Made by a program: the position numbers and the translations under genes. A DNA stretch of 64,000 nucleotides, from the NCBI GenBank assembly GCA_963790505.1, contig CAWBOT010000005.1, positions 372,001 through 436,000 of the forward strand. Direction: 5' to 3'. The DNA is from Acidisarcina sp963790505. GTDB taxonomy: Bacteria > Acidobacteriota > Terriglobia > Terriglobales > Acidobacteriaceae. A model generated the notes under the pieces. It ran no database searches. It had not been told where the DNA came from and saw only the letters and a list, made by a program, of their open reading frames with translations. Of the stretch, positions 18,467 to 28,331 are shown piece after piece (positions within the stretch are counted from its first letter, which is position 1; every line of letters begins with the position of its first letter).

Positions 18467-20065
18467 TCAATTCCCGTTTAGACTGACCACGCCCGCATGG
18501 GTGATTCCATCTGCTGCGCGCAGCGCATCCAGCACCGTTGCGGTGACCTCGCCATCCACCTGGATCACCGCCAGCGCAGAACCCTGCGGAATATGACGGC
18601 TCCGTCCTGCTCGGCCCAGCGCAAAGTTCGCAATGTTGATTCGGTGTTCGCCGAGCACCGTGCCGATTCGTCCGATAACGCCCGGAATGTCGAGATTGCG
18701 CAGAGTTACCAGCGTCCCTTGCAGCGGAGCTTCGATGTCGATGCCATCGAGGTTCAGCAGGCGAGGGGAATTCCCGTGCAACACCGTCGCGCTCGCGGTT
18801 GCTTCGCCGGCATTGGTGTGGAGCGAAATCTTGAGCACGCTGCCCGCTCCGCCGATGACGGCGCTGTTCTTTTCTTCGTGAATCCGTATCCCGCGTTCCT
18901 GGGCGAGCGACGCCGCATTAATGCGGTTGACCGCTTCAGACTGCGACAGCACTCCCTGGATCGCGGCATTGCGCACCAGATCGGTCTTCGTCTCCGCCAG
19001 GCGCCCGCTGTAAGTCAGGTGGATGCTCTCAATATTTCCCTGCAGGGTATGCCCCAGGAATGTACCCAGGCGCTGGGCCATCTCCAGATAGGGCGCGACC
19101 TCCTGATATTCCTCATGCGAGAGCGACGGCAGGTTCACGGCATTCTGCACCACACCATGCTTCAGATATTCGCGCACCTGCATCGCAATCTGAACGCCAA
19201 CCGCCTCCTGCGCCTCAGCCGTCGAGCCGGCAATGTGCGGAGTGAGAATGACGTTTTCAAATTGTGTATAAGGCGAATCCTTCGGCGGCTCTTCGCGAAA
19301 GACATCGAGCGCCGCGCCGCCAATCTTGCCGCTCTTCAACCCAGAGACAAGAGCCTCATCGACAATCAACTCGCCGCGCGCGCAGTTCACGATGAAGATA
19401 CCCTTCTTCATCGTCGCGATCGACGCCTCATTGATGATCCCAGCCGTCTGCGGAGTCAGCCCGACATGCAGTGTCAGGTAATCCGACACCTTGAAGAGCT
19501 CATCGACCGAAACCAGCTTGATCCCCGCTTCACGCGCAATAGCAGCAGAAACAAACGGATCATGCCCTACCAGTTCCATACCGAACACGCGAGCCCGCTT
19601 GGCGACCTCGAGGCCCACGCGGCCCAGGCCGAGGATGCCGAGCGCCTTGTTGCGCAGCTCCGAGCCGTTGAGGGATTTCTTCTCCCACTTGCCGGCATGC
19701 ATGCCGATGTTCGCTTTTGGCAATTGCCGTCCGAGCGCCAGCATGAGGCCGATAGTGAGCTCCGCGACGGCGACGGCGTTGGCGCCGGGGGTGTTCATCA
19801 CTACCATGCCGCGCCGGGTGGCCGCTTCGGCATCGATATTGTCGACTCCGACCCCCGCCCGCCCGATCACTCGCACCTTTGGCGCCGCTTCCAGCAGGGC
19901 ATCGTCGACTTGCACTGCGGAGCGCACGACCAGCGCGTCGGCATTCGCCAACTCCGCGGCTAATCCGTTCTTGATCTGGTCATGGGTGACAATGTCCCAA
20001 CCAAGTTCCTGCTGAAATACCGCCAGTGTTGCTGGAGAAACCTTCTCCGCTAGAACGATCTTCAT
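18467..20065 (-). CDS. serA: D-3-phosphoglycerate dehydrogenase (long form with ACT domain)
   Basis: A 532-residue NAD-dependent enzyme that oxidises 3-phosphoglycerate, the first step of serine synthesis. The Rossmann motif is GILGLGRVGLEVAKRA. The catalytic Arg, Glu and His lie in NCARGELIVDE, DVFREEPP and ILTPHIAGSTAEAQ. An allosteric-substrate-binding domain (about 320-450) and a C-terminal ACT domain (IPGVIGRIGTVLGEHRINIA) follow, so serine feedback is likely. The start at 20065 has AAGGAG just upstream. The class V aminotransferase directly upstream on the same strand could supply the next step, forming a serine cassette. Confidence 0.96.
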   Translation of the reverse strand: MKIVLAEKVSPATLAVFQQELGWDIVTHDQIKNGLAAELANADALVVRSAVQVDDALLEAAPKVRVIGRAGVGVDNIDAEAATRRGMVVMNTPGANAVAVAELTIGLMLALGRQLPKANIGMHAGKWEKKSLNGSELRNKALGILGLGRVGLEVAKRARVFGMELVGHDPFVSAAIAREAGIKLVSVDELFKVSDYLTLHVGLTPQTAGIINEASIATMKKGIFIVNCARGELIVDEALVSGLKSGKIGGAALDVFREEPPKDSPYTQFENVILTPHIAGSTAEAQEAVGVQIAMQVREYLKHGVVQNAVNLPSLSHEEYQEVAPYLEMAQRLGTFLGHTLQGNIESIHLTYSGRLAETKTDLVRNAAIQGVLSQSEAVNRINAASLAQERGIRIHEEKNSAVIGGAGSVLKISLHTNAGEATASATVLHGNSPRLLNLDGIDIEAPLQGTLVTLRNLDIPGVIGRIGTVLGEHRINIANFALGRAGRSRHIPQGSALAVIQVDGEVTATVLDALRAADGITHAGVVSLNGN

Positions 20066-20132
20066 CCTGCTCCTTGCTCAAAATGCCAGAGCCTTCTCGG
20101 TATGGAAATGGAAGACTGCGTTGAAATGCGAG

Positions 20133-21386
20133 TCAGCGGGCGGCTGAAACCGTCATCGAGGCGCGGTGCCCTTCCGCTTGTCCGCACGAACATTCCATCC
20201 GCTCCGCCTCGTCCTGCCGCCGCGTGGCAAAGACCGTCTGCGCGGCCGCCAGCGCATCGCCAAACTGCGCGCCGGGAATCTTGAGCGTGCTGATCGCAAC
20301 ATGCTCGAGCGCGCCAATCAGCGCGATCGTGTCCATGTAATCGAAATAGCCAATGTGCGCGATGCGGAAGATCTTGCCCTGCATCTCCCCCTGGCCGTTG
20401 GTGATCACGGCGGCGAAGCGGGCCTTCAGGTCTTTCACGATCACGCCGGAATCGACGCCGTCGGGCGGCAGCACGGCGGTGACCGCAGCTGCAGGGGCAT
20501 CCGGGGCAAAGAGCTTCAATCCCAGCGCCTCCACGGCAGCACGGGTCATTGCCGCGCAGGTCTCGGCATTTTCAACGAGTTTCTTGCGTCCTTCGGGCAT
20601 GTCGCCCCCGCCTTGGGCCGCAATATAGTCAAGCGCCGCTCCGAGTCCGGCGATCAGCGCCACTGACGGCGTATAAGACGTGTCGCCCTTCTGAGCGCTC
20701 TTGCGCTCCTTGAGCAGATCGAAATAGTAGCGAGGGTTCTTCGTGCTCGCCATCCGTGTAAATGCCTTTTCGCTGACGCTGAGATAAGCCAGGCCGGGGG
20801 GAATCATTACCGCCTTCTGCGAGCCCCCGATGATGACATCCACGCCCCAGCCATCCACGTCGATATGGGTGGTGCCGAGGCCGGTGATGCCGTCAACCAC
20901 CAGCAGAGCATCGCTGCCCGCTGACCTGAGCAGGTCGGCAACTCCGGCAACGCAATGGCGGACCGCCGTCGAGCTCTCGGTCCCCTGCATGTAGACCACA
21001 CGCGTCTCGGTCTTCAGCGCGCTGCGTACTTCTTCGAGGTCAAAGGTCTTGCCGTAGGGCGCGCTCACTACGTCCACTTCACAGCCGAAAGCCTTCGTTA
21101 GGCTCACCCAACGCTCACCGAACTTGCCGGCAGTGAGTACCAGCACTCGGTCGCCGGGCGAGGTCAGATTGGAGACCGACGCCTCCATCGCGCCGGTTCC
21201 AGAGCAGGCCATCAGAATGACATCGTTACTCGTGCCGACAAATTCCTTCAGTTGGGCGAGCACCTTCTTATTCAGCGCGATAAATTCGGGGGTGCGGTGA
21301 TGGATGTCGGCAGCAGCCATCGCGAACTGCGCGGCGGGAAGCAAAGGAGTCGGACCGGGAGTGAACAGTCTGGTTTTGCGAATCAT
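20133..21386 (-). CDS. Class V aminotransferase (alanine-glyoxylate / serine-pyruvate type)
   Basis: A 417-residue PLP enzyme. It begins MIRKTRLFTPGPTPLLP. The PLP-binding aspartate is in LLVVDGITGLGTT and the Schiff-base lysine in GGSQKAVMIPPGLAYLS. The family covers serine-pyruvate, alanine-glyoxylate and some phosphoserine aminotransferases. Being directly upstream of serA with a 67-base gap favours a role in serine synthesis, but this is inference. The C-terminal 35 residues after ALAAAQTVFATRRQDEAE form an extra tail with CSCGQ. The ATG at 21386 follows AAGGACTTTTCCC. Confidence 0.9.
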   Translation of the reverse strand: MIRKTRLFTPGPTPLLPAAQFAMAAADIHHRTPEFIALNKKVLAQLKEFVGTSNDVILMACSGTGAMEASVSNLTSPGDRVLVLTAGKFGERWVSLTKAFGCEVDVVSAPYGKTFDLEEVRSALKTETRVVYMQGTESSTAVRHCVAGVADLLRSAGSDALLVVDGITGLGTTHIDVDGWGVDVIIGGSQKAVMIPPGLAYLSVSEKAFTRMASTKNPRYYFDLLKERKSAQKGDTSYTPSVALIAGLGAALDYIAAQGGGDMPEGRKKLVENAETCAAMTRAAVEALGLKLFAPDAPAAAVTAVLPPDGVDSGVIVKDLKARFAAVITNGQGEMQGKIFRIAHIGYFDYMDTIALIGALEHVAISTLKIPGAQFGDALAAAQTVFATRRQDEAERMECSCGQAEGHRASMTVSAAR

Positions 21387-21471
21387 TGTGGGAAAAGTCC
21401 TTTGCCTTCATTCTACCGAAACGTCGCATGGAGGGGGGCGGCCCCGCGCCGGTTACCGGTTCAATGTCGAA

Positions 21472-22509
21472 TCAGGAGATCCACTTCAGTAGCCGGATGA
21501 TGCCCATGGCGGTCGGCTTGGAGTGCGCGGAAACGTCTCTCCGCGCATGAATCTCCTCGCGCTGTGCTGCGTAATACCGATAAGCTCGCACCAGCATTTG
21601 CTCGTTGGTAAGCGTTGGCCGCCAACCCAGCCGGGCTTTGATCTTCGCCGTGTCGAAGAGAAAATCCTCGGCGATCATCTGGTAGTGGTAGGGGCCGAGG
21701 GGGGAGATACCGAGCTCGTGCGCCAATTTCATCGCCGTGATTGTAGGGCCCTTGGGCAGTGAGGCGACTCGCGATCCGCTTTTGGCCTCGGCGATGACCG
21801 CGTCGTAAACCGCGCGCAGCGACTTCACTTCGTCCGAGCCGATGTGGAATGTGTCCGAACGTGGATAATTCATCGCCAGCAGGCAGGCGTTTGCCAGATC
21901 CTGGGCATAGATGAATTGATAGCGGTTTGCGCCGCCCCCGACGACCCACACTTTTTTCCCGTCCTGGATAAACTCAAACAGGATCGCCAGCAAGCCGAGC
22001 CGGCCCTCGTCGATGATTGTCGGGCAGCGGAGGATGACGACGTTCAAGGCATCGCGGTACTCAGCCAGTATTTCCTCCGCGGCTAGTTTGGACCGGCCAT
22101 AGGCCTCGATTGGATTCGGCCTTTCATCCTCGGCGATCGCGTGACCAACATTGCTGGCCCACAGGCAGTTCGTCGAGGTGAAAACGAGTGTCGGAACCCC
22201 GAACTCGCGGCAGGCATCGGCTATATTGCGTGTCCCGTCGACGTTCGAGGTCCACAGGAGCTTCTCGTCCATGGCGCCATGCGCCAGCATCGCCGCGATA
22301 TGAAAAACGGCGTCAAACTTGTGGGCAGAGAAGACCCTGGCCAGCAAGTCTTGATCGCGGAGGTCGCCCTGGATGCTCTCCAGCTTGTCGTCCCGATCGG
22401 CGTCGGGCACGAGGTCGATGTTGACACAACGGAAGCCTTCGGCCAGCAGCCGCCGCTTGAGAACTCCACCGAAGAAACCGGATCCTCCGGTGATTAAGAC
22501 CTCTTGCAT
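21472..22509 (-). CDS. Extended short-chain NAD-dependent epimerase/dehydratase
   Basis: A 345-residue Rossmann enzyme of the extended SDR family. The cofactor motif is TGGSGFFGGVLKRRL and the active site is VFTSTNCLWASN followed by IEAYGRSKLAAEEIL (YxxxK). VFHIAAMLAHGAMDEK replaces the usual HLAA block. Substrates are usually nucleotide sugars or steroid-like alcohols; sequence does not decide. It lies nine bases downstream of the membrane glycosyltransferase gene and 85 bases upstream of the aminotransferase gene, so an operon of glycan genes leading into the serine genes is likely. Confidence 0.88.
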   Translation of the reverse strand: MQEVLITGGSGFFGGVLKRRLLAEGFRCVNIDLVPDADRDDKLESIQGDLRDQDLLARVFSAHKFDAVFHIAAMLAHGAMDEKLLWTSNVDGTRNIADACREFGVPTLVFTSTNCLWASNVGHAIAEDERPNPIEAYGRSKLAAEEILAEYRDALNVVILRCPTIIDEGRLGLLAILFEFIQDGKKVWVVGGGANRYQFIYAQDLANACLLAMNYPRSDTFHIGSDEVKSLRAVYDAVIAEAKSGSRVASLPKGPTITAMKLAHELGISPLGPYHYQMIAEDFLFDTAKIKARLGWRPTLTNEQMLVRAYRYYAAQREEIHARRDVSAHSKPTAMGIIRLLKWIS

Positions 22510-22518
22510 AAGTGGAGT

Positions 22519-23877
22519 CTAAATTTGTTGGCGGGCAGCAGCAACCGAAGTGCGTGACTCCGCCGACTGAAAGAGATATACCGTCAGGATCGCGATCAGC
22601 GGCTCCAGCGGGTGACGGAAGCGCGCCCCCACAGTGACAACGTAGTAAGTCAATGGCAATAGCAGGAAGGCGCACGCAAACAAACCGGCTGCCGGGAGTC
22701 TTCGCCGCAACATTAAGGCGAGGCCTAAAAGCCCGGTGATGCTGAGGAAACAATAGTGGAACTCGCGAACGTATTCCAGAAAGGCGGATTTTCCGAGGGG
22801 GTGAGGAACGCTTGCCCAGAAGAAGTAGAACCTCTTCAGGCATAGTCTCGCAAAGTGCCCGGGATCGGCTTTGATATTGGCGACGGCCATCTGCTTGTGT
22901 TCCTGGACATATCTCAGCTCTCCGATCTCTCTGTACCGCTGGAGATCGTTTTGCGAAGCGACGGAGACCCCCCAGCCTAAACCAAGAGCTCCCGGCGCAT
23001 TGCCGAGGTAAAGCTCTACTCCGAAATTGCCGCGAATCGGGACAATGGCGTGAAAGACCCTCCAGTTTCGCCACATCCACGGGGCGAGGCAGGCAAAGAA
23101 AAGCAGCCCAGCCGCCGTCGCCATGATGAATGCGCGGCGCAGGTTCTTCGCTCCCATTAATATCCATACGCCGCAGATGGGTAGAAGCAGCAGCACCGAT
23201 GGATTGCATAGTCCGACCAGGCCCCAGAGGAATCCGAAACACAGCCAGCGGGCAAGGGTCTGCGGATCGCCTTGCTTTTGGTCGGACCCTGCGATAGAGG
23301 TGGTGCCGGATTCCCCGACAGCGCGCATTCTTAGCGCCAGCACCAGGGCCCAGGAAAAGAGCATCGCGGTCAATGACATTTCCCAGACCCACTTCACCGA
23401 ATACTGCATTGCAGCTGGGTAAAGGGCCCAGAGCCAGCCCGACCAGACCGCGACCCTGCGGTTGAAGCAGCGGGCCGCGATTTCGTAGACAGCCGGCGCC
23501 GTGGCGGCAGAAAACACACAGTTCAAGGCCAGCACCGCCCAGGCGGCGAGCGAGGTATAGACGCCGAAGAGCTTGAAGCACCCGGCAATCATCAAGGGAA
23601 ATAGCGGCGGAAGCCAGGCGGTCGGGCCGGTATTTCCAATAATGAATGGATCGGAATAACCATGGCCAGTGGCAACAGAGCGGGCAATGCGCGCCGCCTC
23701 CCAGCCGAACTCGAAGTGATCCTGGCGGTAGGGAACGCGCCAGGTATGGGCCAGGGTCATGTAGAGAACGCGCGCCAGTAACCCCGCTCCGAAGATGACC
23801 CAGGGCGCCCGAAAGCCCGAGGGAGGAACCGCGGCTCTATGAGCCTCGCGATCGATGCTGGCGGCCGGGGTCTGCAT
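22519..23877 (-). CDS. GT39/ArnT-like integral membrane glycosyltransferase
   Basis: A 452-residue polytopic protein with about ten membrane segments. It shows the GT-C hallmark of an acidic residue pair after the first helix (RVPYRQDHFEFGWEAARIA) and a periplasmic GNTGPTAWLPPLFPLMIAG block seen in dolichyl- or polyprenyl-phosphate sugar transferases. Such enzymes add a sugar from a lipid carrier to a glycolipid or protein on the outer side of the inner membrane. The acceptor is unknown. It is the first gene of the - strand block and overlaps nothing. The intergenic space with the divergent decarboxylase is 111 bases. Confidence 0.85.
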   Translation of the reverse strand: MQTPAASIDREAHRAAVPPSGFRAPWVIFGAGLLARVLYMTLAHTWRVPYRQDHFEFGWEAARIARSVATGHGYSDPFIIGNTGPTAWLPPLFPLMIAGCFKLFGVYTSLAAWAVLALNCVFSAATAPAVYEIAARCFNRRVAVWSGWLWALYPAAMQYSVKWVWEMSLTAMLFSWALVLALRMRAVGESGTTSIAGSDQKQGDPQTLARWLCFGFLWGLVGLCNPSVLLLLPICGVWILMGAKNLRRAFIMATAAGLLFFACLAPWMWRNWRVFHAIVPIRGNFGVELYLGNAPGALGLGWGVSVASQNDLQRYREIGELRYVQEHKQMAVANIKADPGHFARLCLKRFYFFWASVPHPLGKSAFLEYVREFHYCFLSITGLLGLALMLRRRLPAAGLFACAFLLLPLTYYVVTVGARFRHPLEPLIAILTVYLFQSAESRTSVAAARQQI

Positions 23878-23988
23878 CGTTTCAGTCTAGCGCCTGAAAC
23901 GAAGCAATCTCCCCAAAAGCAGGCCGCGGCGCTTGCCCGGCGCAACTGCAATACGCCTGTAATATGAATGAAAGAGACTCATGCATAG

Positions 23989-26436
23989 ATGGACATAAGC
24001 GAAGGGCGTTGGGTTCTACTGATTGCCAGTGACGCCGGCAACACCGATTCTGTCTCCGACCGCGCCATGGAGCGCCTGATCGAGGCAATCAGCAAGGAAG
24101 GCTACGAGGTCGTCCGCACCTCGACCCCTGACGACGGCCTCTCGCTCGTCAAAAGTGATCCTTCTCACTCCGCGATCCTGCTCGATTGGGATCTGCCCGA
24201 AGACCACCAGTTCGACGAACGCGCCGCGCTCAAGATCATCCGCGCCGTCCGCCGCCGCAATAAGAAAATCCCGATCTTTCTCATCGCCGACCGCACCCTC
24301 GTCGACGAATTGCCTCTTGAGGTGGTGAAAGAAGTCCACGAATACATTCACCTCTTTGGCGACACACCAGCCTTCATCGCCAGCCGTGTCGACTTTGCTG
24401 TCGAGCGTTATCACGAGCGGCTCTTGCCGCCGTACTTCCGCGAACTGAAGAAGTACAACGACCAGGGCGCTTACTCCTGGGACGCCCCCGGCCATATGGG
24501 CGGCGTAGCGTTTCTGAAGCATCCGGTGGGTATGGAATTCCACCGTTTCTTCGGTGAAAACCTGATGCGCTCCGACCTCGGCATCTCGACCGCCCCGCTC
24601 GGCTCGTGGCTCGACCACATCGGCCCTCCTGGGGAGTCCGAACGCAACGCCGCCCGCATCTTTGGCGCGGATTGGACCTTCTATGTCCTCGGCGGCTCTT
24701 CCACCTCGAATCAAATCGTTGGCCACGGGATCATTGGCAAGGACGACATTGTTCTCGCCGACTCCAATTGCCACAAGTCCATCTGCTATGCGCTGACCAT
24801 CACTGGCGCGCGACCGGTCTACTTCAAGCCGACGCGCAATGGCTATGGCATGATTGGGCTGGTGCCGCCGCACCGCTTCGCTCCCGAATATATTCGCGAC
24901 CTCATCGAGAAGAGCCCGTTCTCAAAAGGGGCGTTATCGCAGCAGCCCACCTACGCCGCAGTGACTAACTCCACATATGACGGACTGTGCTACGACGTCG
25001 ATCGCGTTGTAACCGAGCTGGCCAAGAGCGTCCCGAGAATCCACTTCGACGAAGCCTGGTACGCCTACGCGAAATTCCACCCCATTTACCGTGGCCGCTT
25101 CGCGATGGATGTGCCCGACTCCATGCCCGATCGTCCCACGCTTTTCGCGGTGCAATCGACCCACAAAATGCTCGCCGCCTTCTCCATGGCGTCGATGATC
25201 CATATCAAGCTCAGCGAGCGCGCCCCGCTCGAATACGACCAGTTCAATGAGTCGTTCATGATGCATGGGACAACCTCGCCCTTCTATCCGATGATCGCCT
25301 CCCTTGACGTGGCCGCCGCCATGATGGACGAGCCTGCCGGCCCCACCCTGATGAGCGACACCATCGGCGATGCCATCGCGTTCCGCAAGGCGATGTCCTC
25401 GATTGCGCACCGCCTGCGCCAGGCCGAAGACGGCTGGTTCTTCAAGATCTATCAGCCCGAACAAGTCACCGACCCGGAAGACAGCGAAGTCTATCTCTTC
25501 GAGGAAGCCCCCGACGAGCTGCTCTCCGAGTCTTCGACCTGCTGGACGCTTAAGCCCGGCGAAGAGTGGCACGGCTTCAACGATGACGATATCCACGACG
25601 GCTACTGCATGTTGGATCCGACCAAGGTCACGATTCTGACCCCTGGGGTCAGCTCTCGGGGCCAGCTCGACACCTCCGGCATTCCCGCCGCAATCCTCAC
25701 CGAATTCCTCGATGCCCGCCGCGTCGAGATCGCCCGCACCGGTGACTACACCGTGCTGGTCTTGTTCTCGATTGGGACCAGCAAGGGCAAATGGGGCAGC
25801 CTGCTGGAGAATTTATTCGAGTTCAAGCGACTCTACGACACCGAGGCTCCTCTCGAAGAAGCCCTCCCCGAACTGGTCGCCAAGTATCCCAAGCGCTACG
25901 GCCCGCTCTCGTTGAAGGACCTCAGCGACGAGATGCACGCCGCAATGATTGAGCTGGATCTGACCAACTTGCTCCACGCCGCCTGCGACGTCGACCCCGA
26001 TCCGGTGCTCACTCCAGCGGATACGTATCAGAAACTGTTACGAAATGGCACGGAGAAGATTAAGTTCTCTGAGGCAGCAGGCCGGGTGACCGGGGTGATG
26101 CTGGTGCCGTATCCTCCGGGCATCCCGATCCGCATGCCGGGCGAGCGCCTCGGAGACTCCGAAAGCCCCACGATCAAGTTAATTCTTGCTTTGCAGGAGT
26201 TCGGCAAGCGCTTCCCAGGCTTCGAGCGTGAGGTCCACGGTATCGAAGTCGATGCTGACGGAGACTATTGGGTCAGGGCGGTCATTGAGTCAATTGGAGA
26301 CACCCAGCCCGGCGCACGGGCCGCCGGACAGCGCAAGAAACCGCCGACCTCCGCGCCCCCGGTCAAACGACGCCGAGTGAGGGCTGAAAAACCGCCGAAA
26401 CACTCGATGCCTCCTCCTGGCGGAGCAAATCGCTAG
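23989..26436 (+). CDS. Orn/Lys/Arg decarboxylase class I, with basic C-terminal tail
   Basis: An 815-residue PLP enzyme of the large bacterial amino-acid decarboxylase family. The N-terminal wing (about 1-125) is receiver-like (AILLDWDLPED). The PLP core starts near AYSWDAPGHMGGVAFLKHPV, with the substrate- and PLP-contacting HFDEAWYAYAKFHPIYRGRF and the Schiff-base lysine at about K393 in QSTHKMLAAFSMASM. Family members make cadaverine, putrescine or agmatine, often for acid resistance or polyamine supply; substrate choice cannot be read here. The final 45 residues are a Lys/Arg/Pro-rich extension not usual for the family. Its stop codon directly abuts that of the convergent HtrA gene. Confidence 0.93.
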   Translation: MDISEGRWVLLIASDAGNTDSVSDRAMERLIEAISKEGYEVVRTSTPDDGLSLVKSDPSHSAILLDWDLPEDHQFDERAALKIIRAVRRRNKKIPIFLIADRTLVDELPLEVVKEVHEYIHLFGDTPAFIASRVDFAVERYHERLLPPYFRELKKYNDQGAYSWDAPGHMGGVAFLKHPVGMEFHRFFGENLMRSDLGISTAPLGSWLDHIGPPGESERNAARIFGADWTFYVLGGSSTSNQIVGHGIIGKDDIVLADSNCHKSICYALTITGARPVYFKPTRNGYGMIGLVPPHRFAPEYIRDLIEKSPFSKGALSQQPTYAAVTNSTYDGLCYDVDRVVTELAKSVPRIHFDEAWYAYAKFHPIYRGRFAMDVPDSMPDRPTLFAVQSTHKMLAAFSMASMIHIKLSERAPLEYDQFNESFMMHGTTSPFYPMIASLDVAAAMMDEPAGPTLMSDTIGDAIAFRKAMSSIAHRLRQAEDGWFFKIYQPEQVTDPEDSEVYLFEEAPDELLSESSTCWTLKPGEEWHGFNDDDIHDGYCMLDPTKVTILTPGVSSRGQLDTSGIPAAILTEFLDARRVEIARTGDYTVLVLFSIGTSKGKWGSLLENLFEFKRLYDTEAPLEEALPELVAKYPKRYGPLSLKDLSDEMHAAMIELDLTNLLHAACDVDPDPVLTPADTYQKLLRNGTEKIKFSEAAGRVTGVMLVPYPPGIPIRMPGERLGDSESPTIKLILALQEFGKRFPGFEREVHGIEVDADGDYWVRAVIESIGDTQPGARAAGQRKKPPTSAPPVKRRRVRAEKPPKHSMPPPGGANR

Positions 26437-27591
26437 CTAAGTCTGTGAGCCGGGTACCTCGCCGAGTACCACCTTGGCAGTAAGCCGCTTCTGGCCGCGC
26501 AGGAAAGTGACCACCACGGAGTCGCCCACCTCGTGACGATTCATAATCTCCGCGAGATCCTGGGGACTGGTCACCGGTTGATCGTCCACCCCGATAATCA
26601 AGTCGCCGCCAAGGAAAATCTCGGTGTTGCCCAGGTAAGCCTTCTCCCGTCCGCCGCGCAGTCCCGCCCTGTCGGCGGCGCCGTTCGGTACTGTCCGTAG
26701 GATCAGGACGCCCGAGTCGGCTGCGAGGCCCATCTGCTCCGCAAGCTCCGGACCGATTGCCAGAGGAATGATGCCCAGAGTGGGCCGGCGCACGTGGCCA
26801 TATTTCGCAAAATCCTCGAGCACCGCCTTCGCGGTGTTGATCGGAATCGCAAAGCCGATGCCGGAGTTCTGGTCTGCGCCGTTACTGGCGATCATCGAAG
26901 TTATGCCGATCACCTCGCCGCGCGAGTTGAGCAGCGGTCCGCCGGAGTTGCCCGGGTTAATGGCCGCGTCGGTCTGGATAGCGTTCTCGATCGGCACTCC
27001 CTGTGGCCCTCGGACCGAGCGGATCGAGCTAATGATTCCGGTGGTCATGGTTCCGTTGAGTCCGAAGGGGTTGCCGATGGCGTACACCTTTTGCCCGACC
27101 ACCAGTCCGCGCGAGTCCGACAACGTCGCCGGCACCAGGTCCGGCGCCTGAATCTGCAACAGCGCCAGGTCGTGGGAGCGGTCGCTGCCTACCAGTTTGG
27201 CTTTGTATTTGTGCTTGTCGCCGAGAGTGACCTCTATTTGTCGGGCGTCCGCAACGACGTGATAGTTGGTCAGAATGCGCCCTTGCTTGTCGAGGATGAA
27301 CCCCGATCCCTGTCCCTGCTGAGGTACCGCGCCGTAAAAGAAGTCATACGCCAGCGTCGTCGCGGTCACGTTGACCACCGAAGACAGCGCCTTCTTATAC
27401 ACGGCGATGTTAGCCAGTTCTTCCGAGTCGTAGGCGGGCTGTGCATGGGCCTCGGTAAGCTCGAGCGGCGAATGGTCGGCGCTCGGCGGCTCACCGCCGG
27501 CAATGGGCAGCCGGGCAGGGGAACGATGGCTGGTGAAATACCAGAAGGAGCCCACCATCAAGACAACGAGTGCAACATGGCGAAATTTCAT
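26437..27591 (-). CDS. HtrA/DegP-like trypsin serine protease with one PDZ domain
   Basis: A protein of about 384 residues with an N-terminal membrane anchor (HVALVVLMVGSFWYF) and a trypsin-like domain. The triad is His in LTNYHVVADARQIE, Asp in GSDRSHDLALLQI and Ser in NPGNSGGPLLNSRGEV. A single C-terminal PDZ domain contains GGDLIIGVDDQPVTSPQDLA. This is the DegS/HhoA-like layout for periplasmic protein quality control. The ATG at 27591 is used; a TTG three codons upstream is the alternative. It lies about 100 bases downstream of coaE on the same strand. Confidence 0.93.
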   Translation of the reverse strand: MKFRHVALVVLMVGSFWYFTSHRSPARLPIAGGEPPSADHSPLELTEAHAQPAYDSEELANIAVYKKALSSVVNVTATTLAYDFFYGAVPQQGQGSGFILDKQGRILTNYHVVADARQIEVTLGDKHKYKAKLVGSDRSHDLALLQIQAPDLVPATLSDSRGLVVGQKVYAIGNPFGLNGTMTTGIISSIRSVRGPQGVPIENAIQTDAAINPGNSGGPLLNSRGEVIGITSMIASNGADQNSGIGFAIPINTAKAVLEDFAKYGHVRRPTLGIIPLAIGPELAEQMGLAADSGVLILRTVPNGAADRAGLRGGREKAYLGNTEIFLGGDLIIGVDDQPVTSPQDLAEIMNRHEVGDSVVVTFLRGQKRLTAKVVLGEVPGSQT

Positions 27592-27689
27592 AACCACCAA
27601 CCTGGGGGATACCGGCCGGGCATAACTTCCCAGCCAAAGCAGCCGCGGAGTCCTGCCGGGCTGAAGCCCGAGTCTCTATTTTATCGACA

Positions 27690-28331
27690 CTACACGCGCA
27701 CCCCGGCCTTCAGGAGCTCCCGGTGAACGATACGGACCTCGGCACGGGTGGCCTCAAGCTCTCCGGAGTTATCGATCACCCAATCGCACAGCGGGGCCTT
27801 CTCCGCGTCCGGAATCTGCGCTGCCAGCCGCTTCCGGGCATCCTCGGCAAGCACTGCCGGGTTCCCACTCGATCTCGAGACAAAGCGTTGGATCTTCAGC
27901 GCGTCGGGAGCAGTCACCAGAATGATCCGGTCGAAGCGTTCCTTCCAGCCAGTCACCGAACCTGAACGGCTCGCTTCAAAGACCAGCGCCGACTCGATAA
28001 TGGCAATCGCATCGGGATCGGCGGCGAAGACCTCGCGCAGCCATCGTTCCTGCTCCGCAATCACCGCCGGGTGGACAATCCGGTTCAGCTCCTCCACTCG
28101 TCTGCCGCCAAATGCCAGCTCGGCAAGCGCACGGCGGTCCAGCCCTCCATCCTCGCGAATGACTGCAGGTCCAAAGCTCTCCACGATGCGGTCGTAGACC
28201 GGCTGGCCCGGTTGCATGAGCGATCGCCCGACCTCATCGGCATCGATGACGGGAATGCCTAACTCCGCAAACATCCGGCCAACCGTCGACTTGCCGCTGC
28301 CAAGGCCGCCGGTAAGTCCGACTCGGAGCAT
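27690..28331 (-). CDS. coaE: Dephospho-CoA kinase
   Basis: A 213-residue kinase for the last step of coenzyme A synthesis. The P-loop is GLTGGLGSGKSTVGRMF. DADEVGRSLMQPGQPVYDRI and the lid-region IVLVTAPDALKIQRFVSR agree with CoaE. It overlaps the folD stop by one base (TGATG), so translation is probably coupled. Length matches the family. Confidence 0.95.
   Translation of the reverse strand: MLRVGLTGGLGSGKSTVGRMFAELGIPVIDADEVGRSLMQPGQPVYDRIVESFGPAVIREDGGLDRRALAELAFGGRRVEELNRIVHPAVIAEQERWLREVFAADPDAIAIIESALVFEASRSGSVTGWKERFDRIILVTAPDALKIQRFVSRSSGNPAVLAEDARKRLAAQIPDAEKAPLCDWVIDNSGELEATRAEVRIVHRELLKAGVRV

Noticed and set aside
18497..19963. 488-codon + strand open frame opposite serA
   Set aside because: His/Arg-rich shadow of a well-supported serA; no family signal.
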